A stretch of 64,000 nt of DNA. Source: an uncultured Eubacterium sp. Lineage in GTDB: Bacteria > Bacillota > Clostridia > Lachnospirales > Lachnospiraceae. The stretch covers positions 1-64,000 of the forward strand of contig CAJFUA010000021.1 of assembly GCA_904420085.1 (NCBI GenBank). The letters run 5' to 3'. Made by a program: the position numbers and the translations under genes. Below the pieces are notes generated by a model. The model saw nothing but the letters and a program-made list of their open reading frames with translations, was not told where the DNA came from and did not search any database. Positions 45,039 through 55,418 of the stretch are shown here, in pieces; position 1 is the stretch's first letter, and each line of letters begins with the position of its first letter.

Positions 45039-48000
45039 CTATGGTATCATATTAAATTGAACCGGTTTCATGATATCCGACCAGTCTTTATCAACATATG
45101 CATATCCCGGCTGCACTTTCGTCAGAATTTTTTCATACAGATAATCGTGTTCCTCTTTTGTGCTCATCATCTTATTATCATACAGATAACCTGCCACTTC
45201 AAACACGCTAAACTCTGCCGCATCACTGTATACATATGTTCCGTCTTCCAATAATGCATAAGCTCTTACCTTATACCGCGCAGTAAATGCTTTCACGGTA
45301 AAGGCACCAAATTTCATGATTCTGGCATAATTGGTAGCCGTCTCTGATTCGGAATATCTGTCACTCAATGTTCCGTTGACTGTGGACTCATAAGCCTTCA
45401 CATAATAGTGGTCGTCCCTGACAAACACATCTTCATCGGTAATACCTGTATCTTTGCCGTCCACATTGGAAAGCCCGTAGACCAGCCCCCAATGCTCTAC
45501 TTTCTTATCATTAATTGTGTCTTCTACCGATGCAACAACCCGGAATCCTTCGTGTAAAACGCTAATCTGATATCCTTCAACTTGAATATTCCTATTTGTC
45601 TGAATCTCCTTTTTCATCACTGCTACTTCTGACAGCTGATAACCCCAATTATAATTTCCATTCGTAAGATTTATCCGTACATATTTTACCGTATCCTGTG
45701 AATAACTGCTTACATCTACTTTATCTTCCAATGCTTCCGCATATGTGACTTCTGTTTTATCCAATACTTTCTCATAATGTATTCCATCGGATGAAAACTG
45801 CACATTGTATGCCGTAGCATTGGTATTATCTGCCTTAAATGCCAAAATAATTTCATCAATCAGATACTTGCTGACATTCTCTCCTAAATCAATGGTAATT
45901 ACGGCATTCTGTTTTGCCCACATGGTCTCCACCACGTCCGCCAAATCTTTGGAAATCTTTCCGTCTGTCAGAACCTTGGCATTCTGGCTGCCTTCATTTT
46001 CGTAAATATCTTCCACGAAAACATCTGCACCTTTTGCCAGATTACGCTCAGTATCAATATAATGTACAAGCGAACCGTCTTCTACAAATACCGTTGCACG
46101 CAACGGATCAGAATATTTTCCCTGGTAATAGGACATAGCCTGCAGTTCATGGGTTCCGTAAGATACATTTTTTACAGTGTAAGTACCGGCACCTGTAGCA
46201 TTTTCACTAATACGCTGTCCATCCAGCAGTACAATATATTGGTAGCCTTCCTGTTCTTCTCCTGCCTTGATTGTGTAGGTGATTTCATGAACATTTTCTG
46301 AAACTGCGTAGAATTGTGCCGGAGCCTCACATTTCTGCGTTTCCGTATACTGCAGATTCTGCTCTGTGCTCAGCACCGCCACCTCACGGATCTGGAATCC
46401 CCAGTTTTTATGTCCGGTCATAATAATTTTTACATATCTGGTCTTCCCGGTTAATTCCGCTGCCTGCGCTGTATCTATTTTTACTGTATAAGTTCCCTCA
46501 TCTGTATCTTCATAACTCACACTGTCTGTCTTTGCCACCGTAAAAAATTCCACTCCGTTTTCTGAATATTGGATTTCATAATCGTTACAGAAAGTAGATT
46601 CATTTACAAACTTTAACATAACCATATCAAGGCCTGCGGTTTCATAATCGGCTCCCAAATCAATCAGCAGATATTCCTCTGTACGTGACTGATCCCAATC
46701 TGTAGATACATAAGAGCCTTCCAAATCTCCATCTGTCAGCACATCCGTATCCTGACTGCCCTCTCCTGCATAAATGGATGAAATCGTCACTTCTTTCCCA
46801 AGAGCCGCATTGTATAATTCATCAGAAACCATCTCTTCCACCGTGGCCGCCGGTCCCACCGTGATATGACAGCTTGCCGTATAATCACCCACTGTCACCG
46901 TCACTGTGGCTGTTCCTTCCTTCTTTGCAGTAACCGTACCAAAACTGTTTACCGTCAGTACTTCCGTATCGGATGAGACCCATGTGGCTGTGGTATCGTC
47001 TGTCGTATCTTCCGGGTATATCATAAGCTCCAATGTCTGCGTGGATTTGTTTTTCATGGTAAGTTCGGACGGTGAAAGTTCAATCTTTTCAATATGTATC
47101 GGAGGCGTTACCGTAATCTTACATACAGCCTTTTCACCATTTGAAATCGTCGCTGCAATCTCTACAGTTCCCTCTTTTATTCCTGTAACCAGTCCCGTAT
47201 CGTCCACGGTAGCAACTTCTTCATTGCTGCTGCTCCATGCTACTTTTTCATCTGTAATCGCTGCCAGCTGCATAGTTCTTCCTATGGCAATATTTTCTTC
47301 TGTTTTACTAAGGGTAACAGTTCCTTTAATGATAATGTCTGCCTGCACCACATCCGACAGAATCATTCCTTTCCGGTAAGTTACCGCCTTGACAATGGAT
47401 GATTTTTCAATGACAACCGGTTCCGTATAGGAAGGAGAGTTTTCTGTAGGATCACTGCCATCCAGCGTATATTTAATTTCTGCTCCCTTTACCGGCGTGG
47501 ACATGGTAATACTCTGTGGCGTATCATAAACGCCGCTGAGCGTTGAGATTGCCGGCATATCTGCCTTGCGGGCGCCATATATTTCAAATTCATATAGAGA
47601 ACTTCCATACTGGGTCGCTCTTTTTTTGGTCTGCATTTTCACATATCTGGCATTGACCGCCTCGAAAGTTGTTTCCACATAACCTTCAGTCCCTGTCTCC
47701 GATGCTACTTTTTCCCATTCTTTTCCATCTATGGAAACAAGAATATCGTAAGCGCCGGCATAGGCTGCCTCCCATTTGATTTTTACGGTATTGACTGTCT
47801 CCGTTTTTCCTAAATCTACCCAGACTGACTCACCAACATCATCTGTGGCAGACTGCCATCTGGTATTTTCCTTTCCATCTGTCACATTCATGGCAGTATC
47901 AGCACCATTTTCCGTGCTTGCCATTGCAGTTTTCCCAAGTGCAAGATTTTCCTGATTTTGAATGGTATCGCCATCAATCTGAATCGTAGCCGCTCCATAA

Positions 48001-51000
48001 GACGAATCAATACATCCCTCTTTCACGGCAACTGCCTTAATGACCGTATCCGTGGAAACGAGTATCTTCTCTCCTGTCTCATACCGAATGGAATCCGTTG
48101 TCGGCGCTGTTCCGTCTGTTGTGTAATAAATCAGGGCATCTGAATCATTGCAGGACAACTCAATCAACTGTGTGTCGTCAAACCTGTGGACACCGGATAC
48201 ATTTTCTTCTACGGTCCCCGCTGTCAAGGAAGTTGCCTTAATGGAAGGCGTGGACAACTGTGTATAAGCAAATGTATTGTCTTCATCAATGGTAAAACTG
48301 ATTAACGATTTTGGTGCTGCCGTCACGGTTCCTGCAACTGTTCCGTCTTCTTTTCTGACTGTAGCCACTCTGTTTTTCTCCGTAGGATTGTATACCTGCG
48401 CCGTATATTTATTTTCTGATTCCTGATAGTAAACAGAACCGGAAACGCCGTCTCCAGTTACTTTATATTGGGAACTTCTGACACCATTTTCTTTTAATGC
48501 ATTGATATACCAGTAAGTCATTGCCGTGTCCGTGTTCTGTACCTTACTGTCATTGGCAAGAAACTTCTCCATGGCACCGTCCGGATCGGTCAGAGCCAGA
48601 AACGGCCACGTAATATGCTGCCAGCCGTTATCCGCCTGAGGATAATCCTGAAGTATTTTATCAATTTCTTCCTGTGTCTTTCCTTCGTTTTGCGCTGCCT
48701 CCACTGCTTTATCCATTGCGATATCTGTATCATCCAGCAGCCCCTGATATATCTCCGCACACCGTTTCTGCTCTGTTCCATAATATGTCAGATATTCCGA
48801 TATGGGCAGCCACTGAATACCATAGCAGTATAGCGGCTGTCCTCCAAAAAATGTTCCATAAAAGTTAATTCCACCATATACCTGCGCTACTACATCATAT
48901 GGCCATGCCTCTACCCAGTTATCACCATCATAGTCAAACCAGTATTGCTTTACTGCTTCCATCTCATTGGTGAACCCGAATACACCTGCATCTCTGTATG
49001 TATCATTTTCTGTAAGAACGCCCCAAAGATACATGCTGACCCAACTAAACAATGACTCGCTGGCAGATTCCTGATTATTTCCGGAATCATTGTCCGCATA
49101 ACCGCCTGCCCAGGAATGTCCTTCATATAAGTCATATGCCCTGAATCTGCAATACTCCTCATCTTTTACCGGATTTGCATAATCCCGGATCAGCATATCG
49201 ATCATATCTTTGTAATCGTTGTAAAATTCTTTGTCATATGTGGCAAGCACTACTGCGCCAAACACAAAGTATCCATATGTAAAATGATGGTCGCAGATGG
49301 CAGCATTGGCGCCAAATTCACTTTCTTTATAATAAATGGTTCCCCAACCGGGATTATAGATAAAATAACTGATATCATCCTCTCCGGAATAGGTAAACCA
49401 ATCTGTCAGACGCTCTTTCAGTCTGGCAAGAAACGTATCCCGCAGTTCCGTCTCGCCTATCTGGTCCGCCATAATAACACCCATTCCCAACGGATGCAGA
49501 TTTTTTCCTTCCCAATAAGCATCTGCGGCAGGATTAATGTTCTTTGTAGCGTTTTCTAACTGTTTTAAATAGCCAAGAACCGCCTCGCTGTCAAAGGTAG
49601 TGTTTCCTTCTTTTGTGCCGCCCGGTTTTGCAAATGTGGGCACCAGTCCTGAGAAATCCGACAGCGTCGAAAAGGAATTGCTTTCTATGGCTTTCATATC
49701 TCCTCTGACAGAAGGATATGTGGCAAAAGCCCCTTCATCATCGGATGAGTTTTTCCATTGATGCGGCAGCATACACATCAATGTGGTATCACTGAATCCT
49801 TCTCTTTTAACATTTGTCTCTGCCTGATATACGGATGTTATTTTTGCATTTTCATCATCATAATCATAAGTAACCGCAGTACCGGTAACAAAGGCATAGC
49901 CGTGTTCATGAAACTTCTGCATCTGGTCTTTGGACTGCATGGTACCAAGAGACATATATCTGTCCGCTCCCATAAACGTTACCCGGATATTTTTTCCTAC
50001 TTTTTTGAACACCGTTCCCTCAGGCAGGTTCAAACAATAATAACTTTTGGATGTATCGGTTTTTGCCTGATTGTCATTATCCGTAATTTCCAGCCCGATA
50101 CAGTCCGCAGTAATGGAACCGCTTTCTAAAATTTCAGCACCCTGTCCGTCAAAGACCGATGTAATATTGGGTGAATTGATTGTAAAGGACCGAGTATCTT
50201 TAAAATCTGAATAAATATATGGAGAACCTTTGACAAATGTGTTTTCCATTGCCACATGGTCATCATCACATAATTGTGCCGTCACCGAAAAGTCTCCATA
50301 TCCCGAAACTTTATCACAGGCAGAAGACGTATCTAAATTTTCCGGTACAATATAAAAATCCGTCTGCGTCTCCGAGATGACCGAAAGGTTTACCGCAGTC
50401 TCGTCATGATCCTGCAGCCATCCGTCAGTGGCCGTGAGAACGCTCAATCCTTTTGTTGAGTAACGTGTTTTAAAAGGAAGCGTACACATAACATTTCCAA
50501 ACCGGTAAATCAACATGGACTGCCACCAGTCATTGCTGTCTATTGGCGTTTGAATATCTTCTGTTTTATAATACGGAACTTTTGCCTGCTCAGAATACAT
50601 GTCATTGGAAAGATAGGAACCCTTTCCTTTTTCTACAACTTCCGTATCAGGCAGTGGTGTTATGGTATGGGTAATTTTCTCTTCCCCCTCCTGATATGAA
50701 TATACAGACAATTCTTTGATACCGATACCGCTTCCTTTTTCTACTTTTGTATATCCGTATATACGGACATATCTGACATTTTCCGCATAAACCTGCACAT
50801 GATCTGTGCTATTTGGCACACCTTTCAGATTGCGATATACCGTCTGCCACTTCTGTCCGTCTATAGAGACCTGATAATCGTATACTTTCGCCGCATCACC
50901 TGTCCAGTCAACGATAATACGTCCTACAGTATAAGCCTGTCCCAAGTCAACCGATAACCACTGATTGATATCATTTTTTGATGTGAAAGAAGTATTTTCA

Positions 51001-51989
51001 TCGCCATCTACAGCATTTTCTGCCAACACGGAAGACTGGTCTAAATTGCCTTCTTCATCGGTCATCCACCACTCTTCTCTCAAACCGGAACATTCCACCT
51101 TTTTGTTTAGGGCAATATTTTCTCCATAGTCTTCCGGTCTTTTTACGACGCCATCCTGTCCGTACACCTGAAATTCATAAAAAGAACATCCATAATCTGT
51201 TGCCCGCTCATTACATACAATTTTTACATACCGGGCAGATGTGGCGCTTAATTCTTCTTTTAAGATTGTATGTTTTAAGTTAGCATCTGTATCTATTTCC
51301 ACACCGTTGTTTCCACTGCTTCCATCAGTCACATTCACCTCGCAGATTCCACTGCCGAGTTCCTCCCCGGTAGTCTTGTCCAACGCCACAACCTTTAATG
51401 TGTGAGTACCTTCTTCTAACTGAATTAATCCACCGGCATCTCCATGTCCGGTAAAGGAATAACCGTCCGGTGCCTTGGCAATGTCTTCTCCATCATACAC
51501 TGCATATTTTGCATTTTCTACTGTCGTCCAATTCGCCGATGTCACCAGCACATTGTCATCATTGTAAGCAACACTGTAGGATATCGCCATATTTACATAA
51601 CTTCCCGGTTTATTTCCTCTTGTATATACGGTCTCCCACTGTTCTTCGTCATCTGAAAACTGAATGTCGTAGGATTTAGCATATGCATCTTCCCAATGAA
51701 TATATATGGAATCAATTTCCGTTGTCTTTCCCAAATCCACATAGAACCATTCATTTTCATCACTCTGACTGGCCTGCCATCTGGTATCTTCCCTGCCGTC
51801 TACTCCATTTTCTCCGGAAAGATTTCCATTTTCTGAACTTACATATACAGGTCTGCCCAGTGAAATATTATATGGCTCATCCGCACCTGACGCTGCCTGA
51901 ATATGAAATATTTTTCCACAAGGACATATCGTTACTGTCATGACTGTGGCAAGAACTGCGGCAGTAACTTTTTTCCAAAATTTTGACAT
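45039..51989 (-). CDS. Giant secreted GH81 endo-beta-1,3-glucanase with CBM32/F5-8C and Ig-like modules
   Basis: A 2316-residue secreted enzyme. Order: signal peptide (1-33); F5/8C domain (41-277) split by an inserted beta-domain (about 133-236); second F5/8C (290-432); GH81 catalytic region (about 450-1180) with CDHHFTYGYF (Asp900) and NNQESASESLFSW (Glu974, Glu978); chitobiase-like module (1285-1335); third F5/8C (1347-1480); another chitobiase-like module; two Big_2 domains (about 1565-1725); two F5/8C-like domains (about 1740-1890 and 1985-2120) around an FN3-like one; and a C-terminal domain of about 190 residues. ATG 51989 has GGAGG upstream. It lies between ftsZ and spoIIGA with its own promoter and terminator. 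Confidence 0.9.
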   Translation of the reverse strand: MSKFWKKVTAAVLATVMTVTICPCGKIFHIQAASGADEPYNISLGRPVYVSSENGNLSGENGVDGREDTRWQASQSDENEWFYVDLGKTTEIDSIYIHWEDAYAKSYDIQFSDDEEQWETVYTRGNKPGSYVNMAISYSVAYNDDNVLVTSANWTTVENAKYAVYDGEDIAKAPDGYSFTGHGDAGGLIQLEEGTHTLKVVALDKTTGEELGSGICEVNVTDGSSGNNGVEIDTDANLKHTILKEELSATSARYVKIVCNERATDYGCSFYEFQVYGQDGVVKRPEDYGENIALNKKVECSGLREEWWMTDEEGNLDQSSVLAENAVDGDENTSFTSKNDINQWLSVDLGQAYTVGRIIVDWTGDAAKVYDYQVSIDGQKWQTVYRNLKGVPNSTDHVQVYAENVRYVRIYGYTKVEKGSGIGIKELSVYSYQEGEEKITHTITPLPDTEVVEKGKGSYLSNDMYSEQAKVPYYKTEDIQTPIDSNDWWQSMLIYRFGNVMCTLPFKTRYSTKGLSVLTATDGWLQDHDETAVNLSVISETQTDFYIVPENLDTSSACDKVSGYGDFSVTAQLCDDDHVAMENTFVKGSPYIYSDFKDTRSFTINSPNITSVFDGQGAEILESGSITADCIGLEITDNDNQAKTDTSKSYYCLNLPEGTVFKKVGKNIRVTFMGADRYMSLGTMQSKDQMQKFHEHGYAFVTGTAVTYDYDDENAKITSVYQAETNVKREGFSDTTLMCMLPHQWKNSSDDEGAFATYPSVRGDMKAIESNSFSTLSDFSGLVPTFAKPGGTKEGNTTFDSEAVLGYLKQLENATKNINPAADAYWEGKNLHPLGMGVIMADQIGETELRDTFLARLKERLTDWFTYSGEDDISYFIYNPGWGTIYYKESEFGANAAICDHHFTYGYFVFGAVVLATYDKEFYNDYKDMIDMLIRDYANPVKDEEYCRFRAYDLYEGHSWAGGYADNDSGNNQESASESLFSWVSMYLWGVLTENDTYRDAGVFGFTNEMEAVKQYWFDYDGDNWVEAWPYDVVAQVYGGINFYGTFFGGQPLYCYGIQWLPISEYLTYYGTEQKRCAEIYQGLLDDTDIAMDKAVEAAQNEGKTQEEIDKILQDYPQADNGWQHITWPFLALTDPDGAMEKFLANDSKVQNTDTAMTYWYINALKENGVRSSQYKVTGDGVSGSVYYQESENKYTAQVYNPTEKNRVATVRKEDGTVAGTVTAAPKSLISFTIDEDNTFAYTQLSTPSIKATSLTAGTVEENVSGVHRFDDTQLIELSCNDSDALIYYTTDGTAPTTDSIRYETGEKILVSTDTVIKAVAVKEGCIDSSYGAATIQIDGDTIQNQENLALGKTAMASTENGADTAMNVTDGKENTRWQSATDDVGESVWVDLGKTETVNTVKIKWEAAYAGAYDILVSIDGKEWEKVASETGTEGYVETTFEAVNARYVKMQTKKRATQYGSSLYEFEIYGARKADMPAISTLSGVYDTPQSITMSTPVKGAEIKYTLDGSDPTENSPSYTEPVVIEKSSIVKAVTYRKGMILSDVVQADIIIKGTVTLSKTEENIAIGRTMQLAAITDEKVAWSSSNEEVATVDDTGLVTGIKEGTVEIAATISNGEKAVCKITVTPPIHIEKIELSPSELTMKNKSTQTLELMIYPEDTTDDTTATWVSSDTEVLTVNSFGTVTAKKEGTATVTVTVGDYTASCHITVGPAATVEEMVSDELYNAALGKEVTISSIYAGEGSQDTDVLTDGDLEGSYVSTDWDQSRTEEYLLIDLGADYETAGLDMVMLKFVNESTFCNDYEIQYSENGVEFFTVAKTDSVSYEDTDEGTYTVKIDTAQAAELTGKTRYVKIIMTGHKNWGFQIREVAVLSTEQNLQYTETQKCEAPAQFYAVSENVHEITYTIKAGEEQEGYQYIVLLDGQRISENATGAGTYTVKNVSYGTHELQAMSYYQGKYSDPLRATVFVEDGSLVHYIDTERNLAKGADVFVEDIYENEGSQNAKVLTDGKISKDLADVVETMWAKQNAVITIDLGENVSKYLIDEIILAFKADNTNATAYNVQFSSDGIHYEKVLDKTEVTYAEALEDKVDVSSYSQDTVKYVRINLTNGNYNWGYQLSEVAVMKKEIQTNRNIQVEGYQISVLHEGFRVVASVEDTINDKKVEHWGLVYGLSNVDGKDTGITDEDVFVRDDHYYVKAYESTVNGTLSDRYSESETATNYARIMKFGAFTVKAFTARYKVRAYALLEDGTYVYSDAAEFSVFEVAGYLYDNKMMSTKEEHDYLYEKILTKVQPGYAYVDKDWSDIMKPVQFNMIP

Positions 51990-52038
51990 GATATTCCCTC
52001 CATTTTTTATTCCTTTACCCTTTCCCCATCTATAAAAT

Positions 52039-52067
52039 ATTATAATTTTTTTGAATATAGATAGCAA
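52039..52067 (-). promoter_or_regulatory. Sigma-A promoter of the GH81 gene
   Basis: TTGCTA, 17 bases, perfect TATAAT on the minus strand, about 50 bases before the start codon and downstream of the ftsZ terminator. Confidence 0.65.
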
Positions 52068-52129
52068 TCATAAAAAGATTTTTATTATGTTGTCATTTCG
52101 TAGTCAGAACAGAGTATTTTTCATTGCAT

Positions 52130-52168
52130 AAAAAAGGAATCCCAACAAAACTTTGAGATTCCTTTTTT
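52130..52168. terminator. Terminator after ftsZ
   Basis: Perfect 12-base arms AAAAAAGGAATC and GATTCCTTTTTT with a 15-base loop and T run, ending the dcw transcript before the GH81 gene. Confidence 0.85.
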
Positions 52169-52199
52169 TATGTTTATTTATATTTTTATTGTATTATTC

Positions 52200-53321
52200 C
52201 TATCGATTTCTTAAGAAATCAGGTATGTTCAGCGGTTTTTCTTCCACAGTGCTCTGAGGCTTTGCGGTTGCACCGCCATCCGGTCTTGAAGCAGATGCCG
52301 GAGAAGATGTATTGTATGAAAATGTTTTTTTCACTGTTCCCATGCCAAATGGTGCAGCTTTTGGTGCATCTTTTTCGCCAATACCGGTAGCCATAACTGT
52401 GATAGAACATTCATCCGGATATGCATCATCATATCGCACACCAAAGATAATGTTTGCCTCATCACCGGCAAGCTCCTGTACATAACTGGCTGCTTCATTT
52501 GCCTCAAATAAACTGACATCACCGGTAATATTTATGATGACATTCTTCGCTCCGTCAATCTTCGTCTCAAGCAACGGAGATGTGACAGCCTGCTGTACGG
52601 CTTCTGATGCCTTCTCATCACCGGTAGCTTCGCCAATACCGATATGTGCAATGCCCGCATCTCTCATAACGGTCTGAACATCGGCAAAATCAAGGTTAAT
52701 TAACGCCGGTACGTTAATCAGATCTGTAATACCCTGAACGGACTGCTGTAAAACTTCGTCCGCTTTCTTCAATGCTTCCGGCATTGTTGTTCTCTTATCT
52801 ACGATTTCCAGTAACTTGTCATTCGGAATGACAATCAGTGTGTCTACATTTGGTTTTAATCTTTCAATACCTGCAAGGGCATTGTTCATACGTGCCTTTG
52901 ATTCAAAGCGGAACGGCTTTGTAACGACACCAACGGTAAGTGCTCCCTGCTCTCTTGCAACACGGGCTACAACCGGAGCCGCACCTGTACCGGTTCCGCC
53001 TCCCATACCACAAGTTACAAATACCATGTCGGCACCTTTTAATAACTGTGCCAGTTCTTCAACATTCTCTTCCGCAGCCGCCTCACCAACTTCCGGCTTT
53101 GCTCCTGCACCGAGACCTTTTGTTATCTTTTCACCAATCTGTAATGTAGTCGGTGCCTTACTTCTCTTTAATACCTGCGCATCTGAATTCACGGATATAA
53201 ATTCGACACCACCGATATTTTCATCTATCATTCTATTTACGGCATTGTTTCCTGCTCCGCCAACGCCTACAACTATAATCTTTGCTACCGCTTCACTTTC
53301 GTTTGTAGTAATTTCTAACAA
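52200..53321 (-). CDS. ftsZ: Cell division protein FtsZ
   Basis: A 373-residue tubulin-like GTPase forming the division ring. It has the tubulin signature GGGTGTG (residues 107-113), the nucleotide loop [13 protein letters not shown] and a C-terminal peptide NIPDFLRNR that usually binds membrane tethers. TTG 53321 follows AAGGAGG by eight bases and gives the standard N-terminus; the ATG-started readings upstream add 18-36 unsupported residues. It ends the dcw cluster; no ftsA is next to it. Confidence 0.97.
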   Translation of the reverse strand: MLEITTNESEAVAKIIVVGVGGAGNNAVNRMIDENIGGVEFISVNSDAQVLKRSKAPTTLQIGEKITKGLGAGAKPEVGEAAAEENVEELAQLLKGADMVFVTCGMGGGTGTGAAPVVARVAREQGALTVGVVTKPFRFESKARMNNALAGIERLKPNVDTLIVIPNDKLLEIVDKRTTMPEALKKADEVLQQSVQGITDLINVPALINLDFADVQTVMRDAGIAHIGIGEATGDEKASEAVQQAVTSPLLETKIDGAKNVIINITGDVSLFEANEAASYVQELAGDEANIIFGVRYDDAYPDECSITVMATGIGEKDAPKAAPFGMGTVKKTFSYNTSSPASASRPDGGATAKPQSTVEEKPLNIPDFLRNR

Positions 53322-53431
53322 GAGTTTATCCTCCTTCGTTTTCACATTTAATTTAGGTTGTCCACCATTGGTGGACATAATATTAGCCATATACTCTATA
53401 ATATAATTATTTGAAGAAAATATCAACACTT

Positions 53432-54202
53432 TTATTTATTTTGTTGCGTTTTTTCCTGACTTTTTTTCACTGTATAACTGCCGTCTTCACTTACATGTTT
53501 CATATTCAGGATTCCCTTTTGCTCTATTACCTGACTGTACATATCATGAAATGCCTGCAGTTTTTTATCTATGCTGATATTTTTCCCTAATTGAACCTGC
53601 AGTTTTTTAATGTACATGGATACTTCCAGCAACTTATTAATTGTAATCTTCTTCACTCTATAATTGTATTGCTCCACTTCGGACGCTACGTCCAATACGG
53701 ATTCCAAAGCTTTTTCATCCACCGCCTTTATTTTCTGATACAGTTTTAGTTCTTTACATTCCAACCCTGTTATCTTTGGAATATTTTCCAGTCTTTCCTC
53801 ACCGATTTTCAGAACCGTTCCATGTTCATCAAAATAATAATACAATCCGTCCTGCGCAATGACCCCTTTCAGTTTTTTCTCGTAACCGCTTATCTGTACC
53901 CCGAAGGGAGACAGCAGTTTAACGTCATACTCTTCAAGCAGTTCCATTTCCGTACTATGTCCGGTCTTGTTTTTCAACCATAAAATTAATGTATTGTCAA
54001 TCCCTTTCGCATCCATATAAGCCTTGACTTCCTTGTCGGTAAACTGCCCTAAATCAAGAGATGTTTTCACTGTCTGTAACTGAAAACCATACATCACAAT
54101 CATGACTGCCGCAACAGCGGAAATAAGCACAATGAGAAAAATTTTAAACCCTTTTTTCAACCGCCTTCTTCTTTTTCTTTTTAATTTTCTGGTTTGTCTC
54201 AT
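53432..54202 (-). CDS. ftsQ: Cell division protein DivIB/FtsQ
   Basis: A 256-residue bitopic membrane protein. A strongly basic cytoplasmic start is followed by a membrane helix (about 20-42), a POTRA-like region and the FtsQ beta domain (about 85-215), with a charged tail. Sequence similarity is low, as usual for DivIB; position between ftsW and ftsZ supports the call. GGGAG lies six bases before ATG 54202. It links FtsL-type proteins to the division PBP. Confidence 0.85.
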   Translation of the reverse strand: MRQTRKLKRKRRRRLKKGFKIFLIVLISAVAAVMIVMYGFQLQTVKTSLDLGQFTDKEVKAYMDAKGIDNTLILWLKNKTGHSTEMELLEEYDVKLLSPFGVQISGYEKKLKGVIAQDGLYYYFDEHGTVLKIGEERLENIPKITGLECKELKLYQKIKAVDEKALESVLDVASEVEQYNYRVKKITINKLLEVSMYIKKLQVQLGKNISIDKKLQAFHDMYSQVIEQKGILNMKHVSEDGSYTVKKSQEKTQQNK

Positions 54203-54219
54203 ACACAACTCCCTGATAA

Positions 54220-55398
54220 TTAACGGATTCTTTTAATCCTTTTTGATACAGATAACACCAGCCCCATCTCCAGCATCAGAAACAGTAATGATGTTCCGCC
54301 ATAACTGATGAAAGGTAGAGATACTCCTGTGTTCGGTATAAAATTAGTTACAACGGCTATATTTAAAACCACCTGCAATGAAATATGTGCCAATACCCCA
54401 ACTACAATCATGGACCCAAACAGATCCATAGCATTGCTGGCTATTACCCGCATCCTGCGCAGCATAAAGATAAATAGAGCGATAATGCAGACGGCACCAA
54501 AAATGCCCAATTCTTCACAAATAATGGAAAATATCATATCATTGGTGGCCTCCGGAACAAATCCCAGTTTTTGTGCGCTTTGTCCTAAACCTTTTCCAAA
54601 CAGACCGCCGGAGCCGATTGCATAAAGTCCCTGCATTACCTGATATCCTGTTCCGTCCATATAGGCCTCCGGATTTCTCCACACGGCAATACGGCTGAAT
54701 CTGAATCCCAGATTCGAAAATTCCCCTAAGAAAAACAGGGATACCGTACCTAATGCCAAGCCTCCCATGATCACTCCGGTAAAATATTTTCCGGCTCCCG
54801 CTATCATAATCATAATTGCACCGATTCCAAGAACAATCAGGGCGGAACTCAGATTGGATGTCAATAGAAACAAGAGCGCCCCTCCCAATATGGACACACT
54901 GTATATCTGCCAGCATATCTTTCCATGTTTCAGGGCTGTACTGCCACATTTTGCAAGCATATGGGCAGTCATAATGATGACGGCAATTTTTACCAGCTCT
55001 GCCGGCTGAAACTGCAGAACTTTTAAATCCACCCATCTTCTGGCGCCATTGGCCTCCACGCCTAAAGGCGTAACCACCAGCAAAACCGTGCCGATGGCTC
55101 CGAAATAAATTAACTTATTAAATTTTCTCCAGAATCTGTAGTCAATCATAACAGCCGGTATCATAACCACACATCCCAATACCGTAGCCTGTAACTGTTT
55201 TTTCAAAAAATAAGCGGAATCGTTATATTTATTAAGTGCTGTATAGGAACTGGCGCTGTATAAAAGAACATATCCCAGAAGCATAATAAAAATCCATACA
55301 AAAAGCAGGCTATAGTCAAAATAGCCGTCTGCTCTGCGCTTTTTTGTTTTTGCTACTACTTTTTCCTCACCGGAAACCGGATCATATTCTTTCTTCAC
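54220..55398 (-). CDS. ftsW: FtsW/SpoVE-family peptidoglycan glycosyltransferase
   Basis: A 392-residue SEDS protein with about ten membrane helices that polymerises lipid II together with a class B PBP. Motifs include YSASSYTA, GARRWVDL, FQPAELVKIA, PEATNDMIFSIICEELG and TGVSLPFISYGGTSLL. Between murD and ftsQ it could be division FtsW or spore-cortex SpoVE; sequence alone does not separate them, and the SpoVD-like PBP in this operon keeps both open. GTG 55398 was chosen for spacing from GGAG. Confidence 0.92.
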   Translation of the reverse strand: MKKEYDPVSGEEKVVAKTKKRRADGYFDYSLLFVWIFIMLLGYVLLYSASSYTALNKYNDSAYFLKKQLQATVLGCVVMIPAVMIDYRFWRKFNKLIYFGAIGTVLLVVTPLGVEANGARRWVDLKVLQFQPAELVKIAVIIMTAHMLAKCGSTALKHGKICWQIYSVSILGGALLFLLTSNLSSALIVLGIGAIMIMIAGAGKYFTGVIMGGLALGTVSLFFLGEFSNLGFRFSRIAVWRNPEAYMDGTGYQVMQGLYAIGSGGLFGKGLGQSAQKLGFVPEATNDMIFSIICEELGIFGAVCIIALFIFMLRRMRVIASNAMDLFGSMIVVGVLAHISLQVVLNIAVVTNFIPNTGVSLPFISYGGTSLLFLMLEMGLVLSVSKRIKRIR

Positions 55399-55418
55399 AA
55401 CACTCACTCCAAGATGAA

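Noticed and set aside
53322..53429. Longer ATG-started N-terminus of FtsZ
   Set aside because: The added residues are not FtsZ-like, and the AAGGAGG site for TTG 53321 would then lie inside the coding region.
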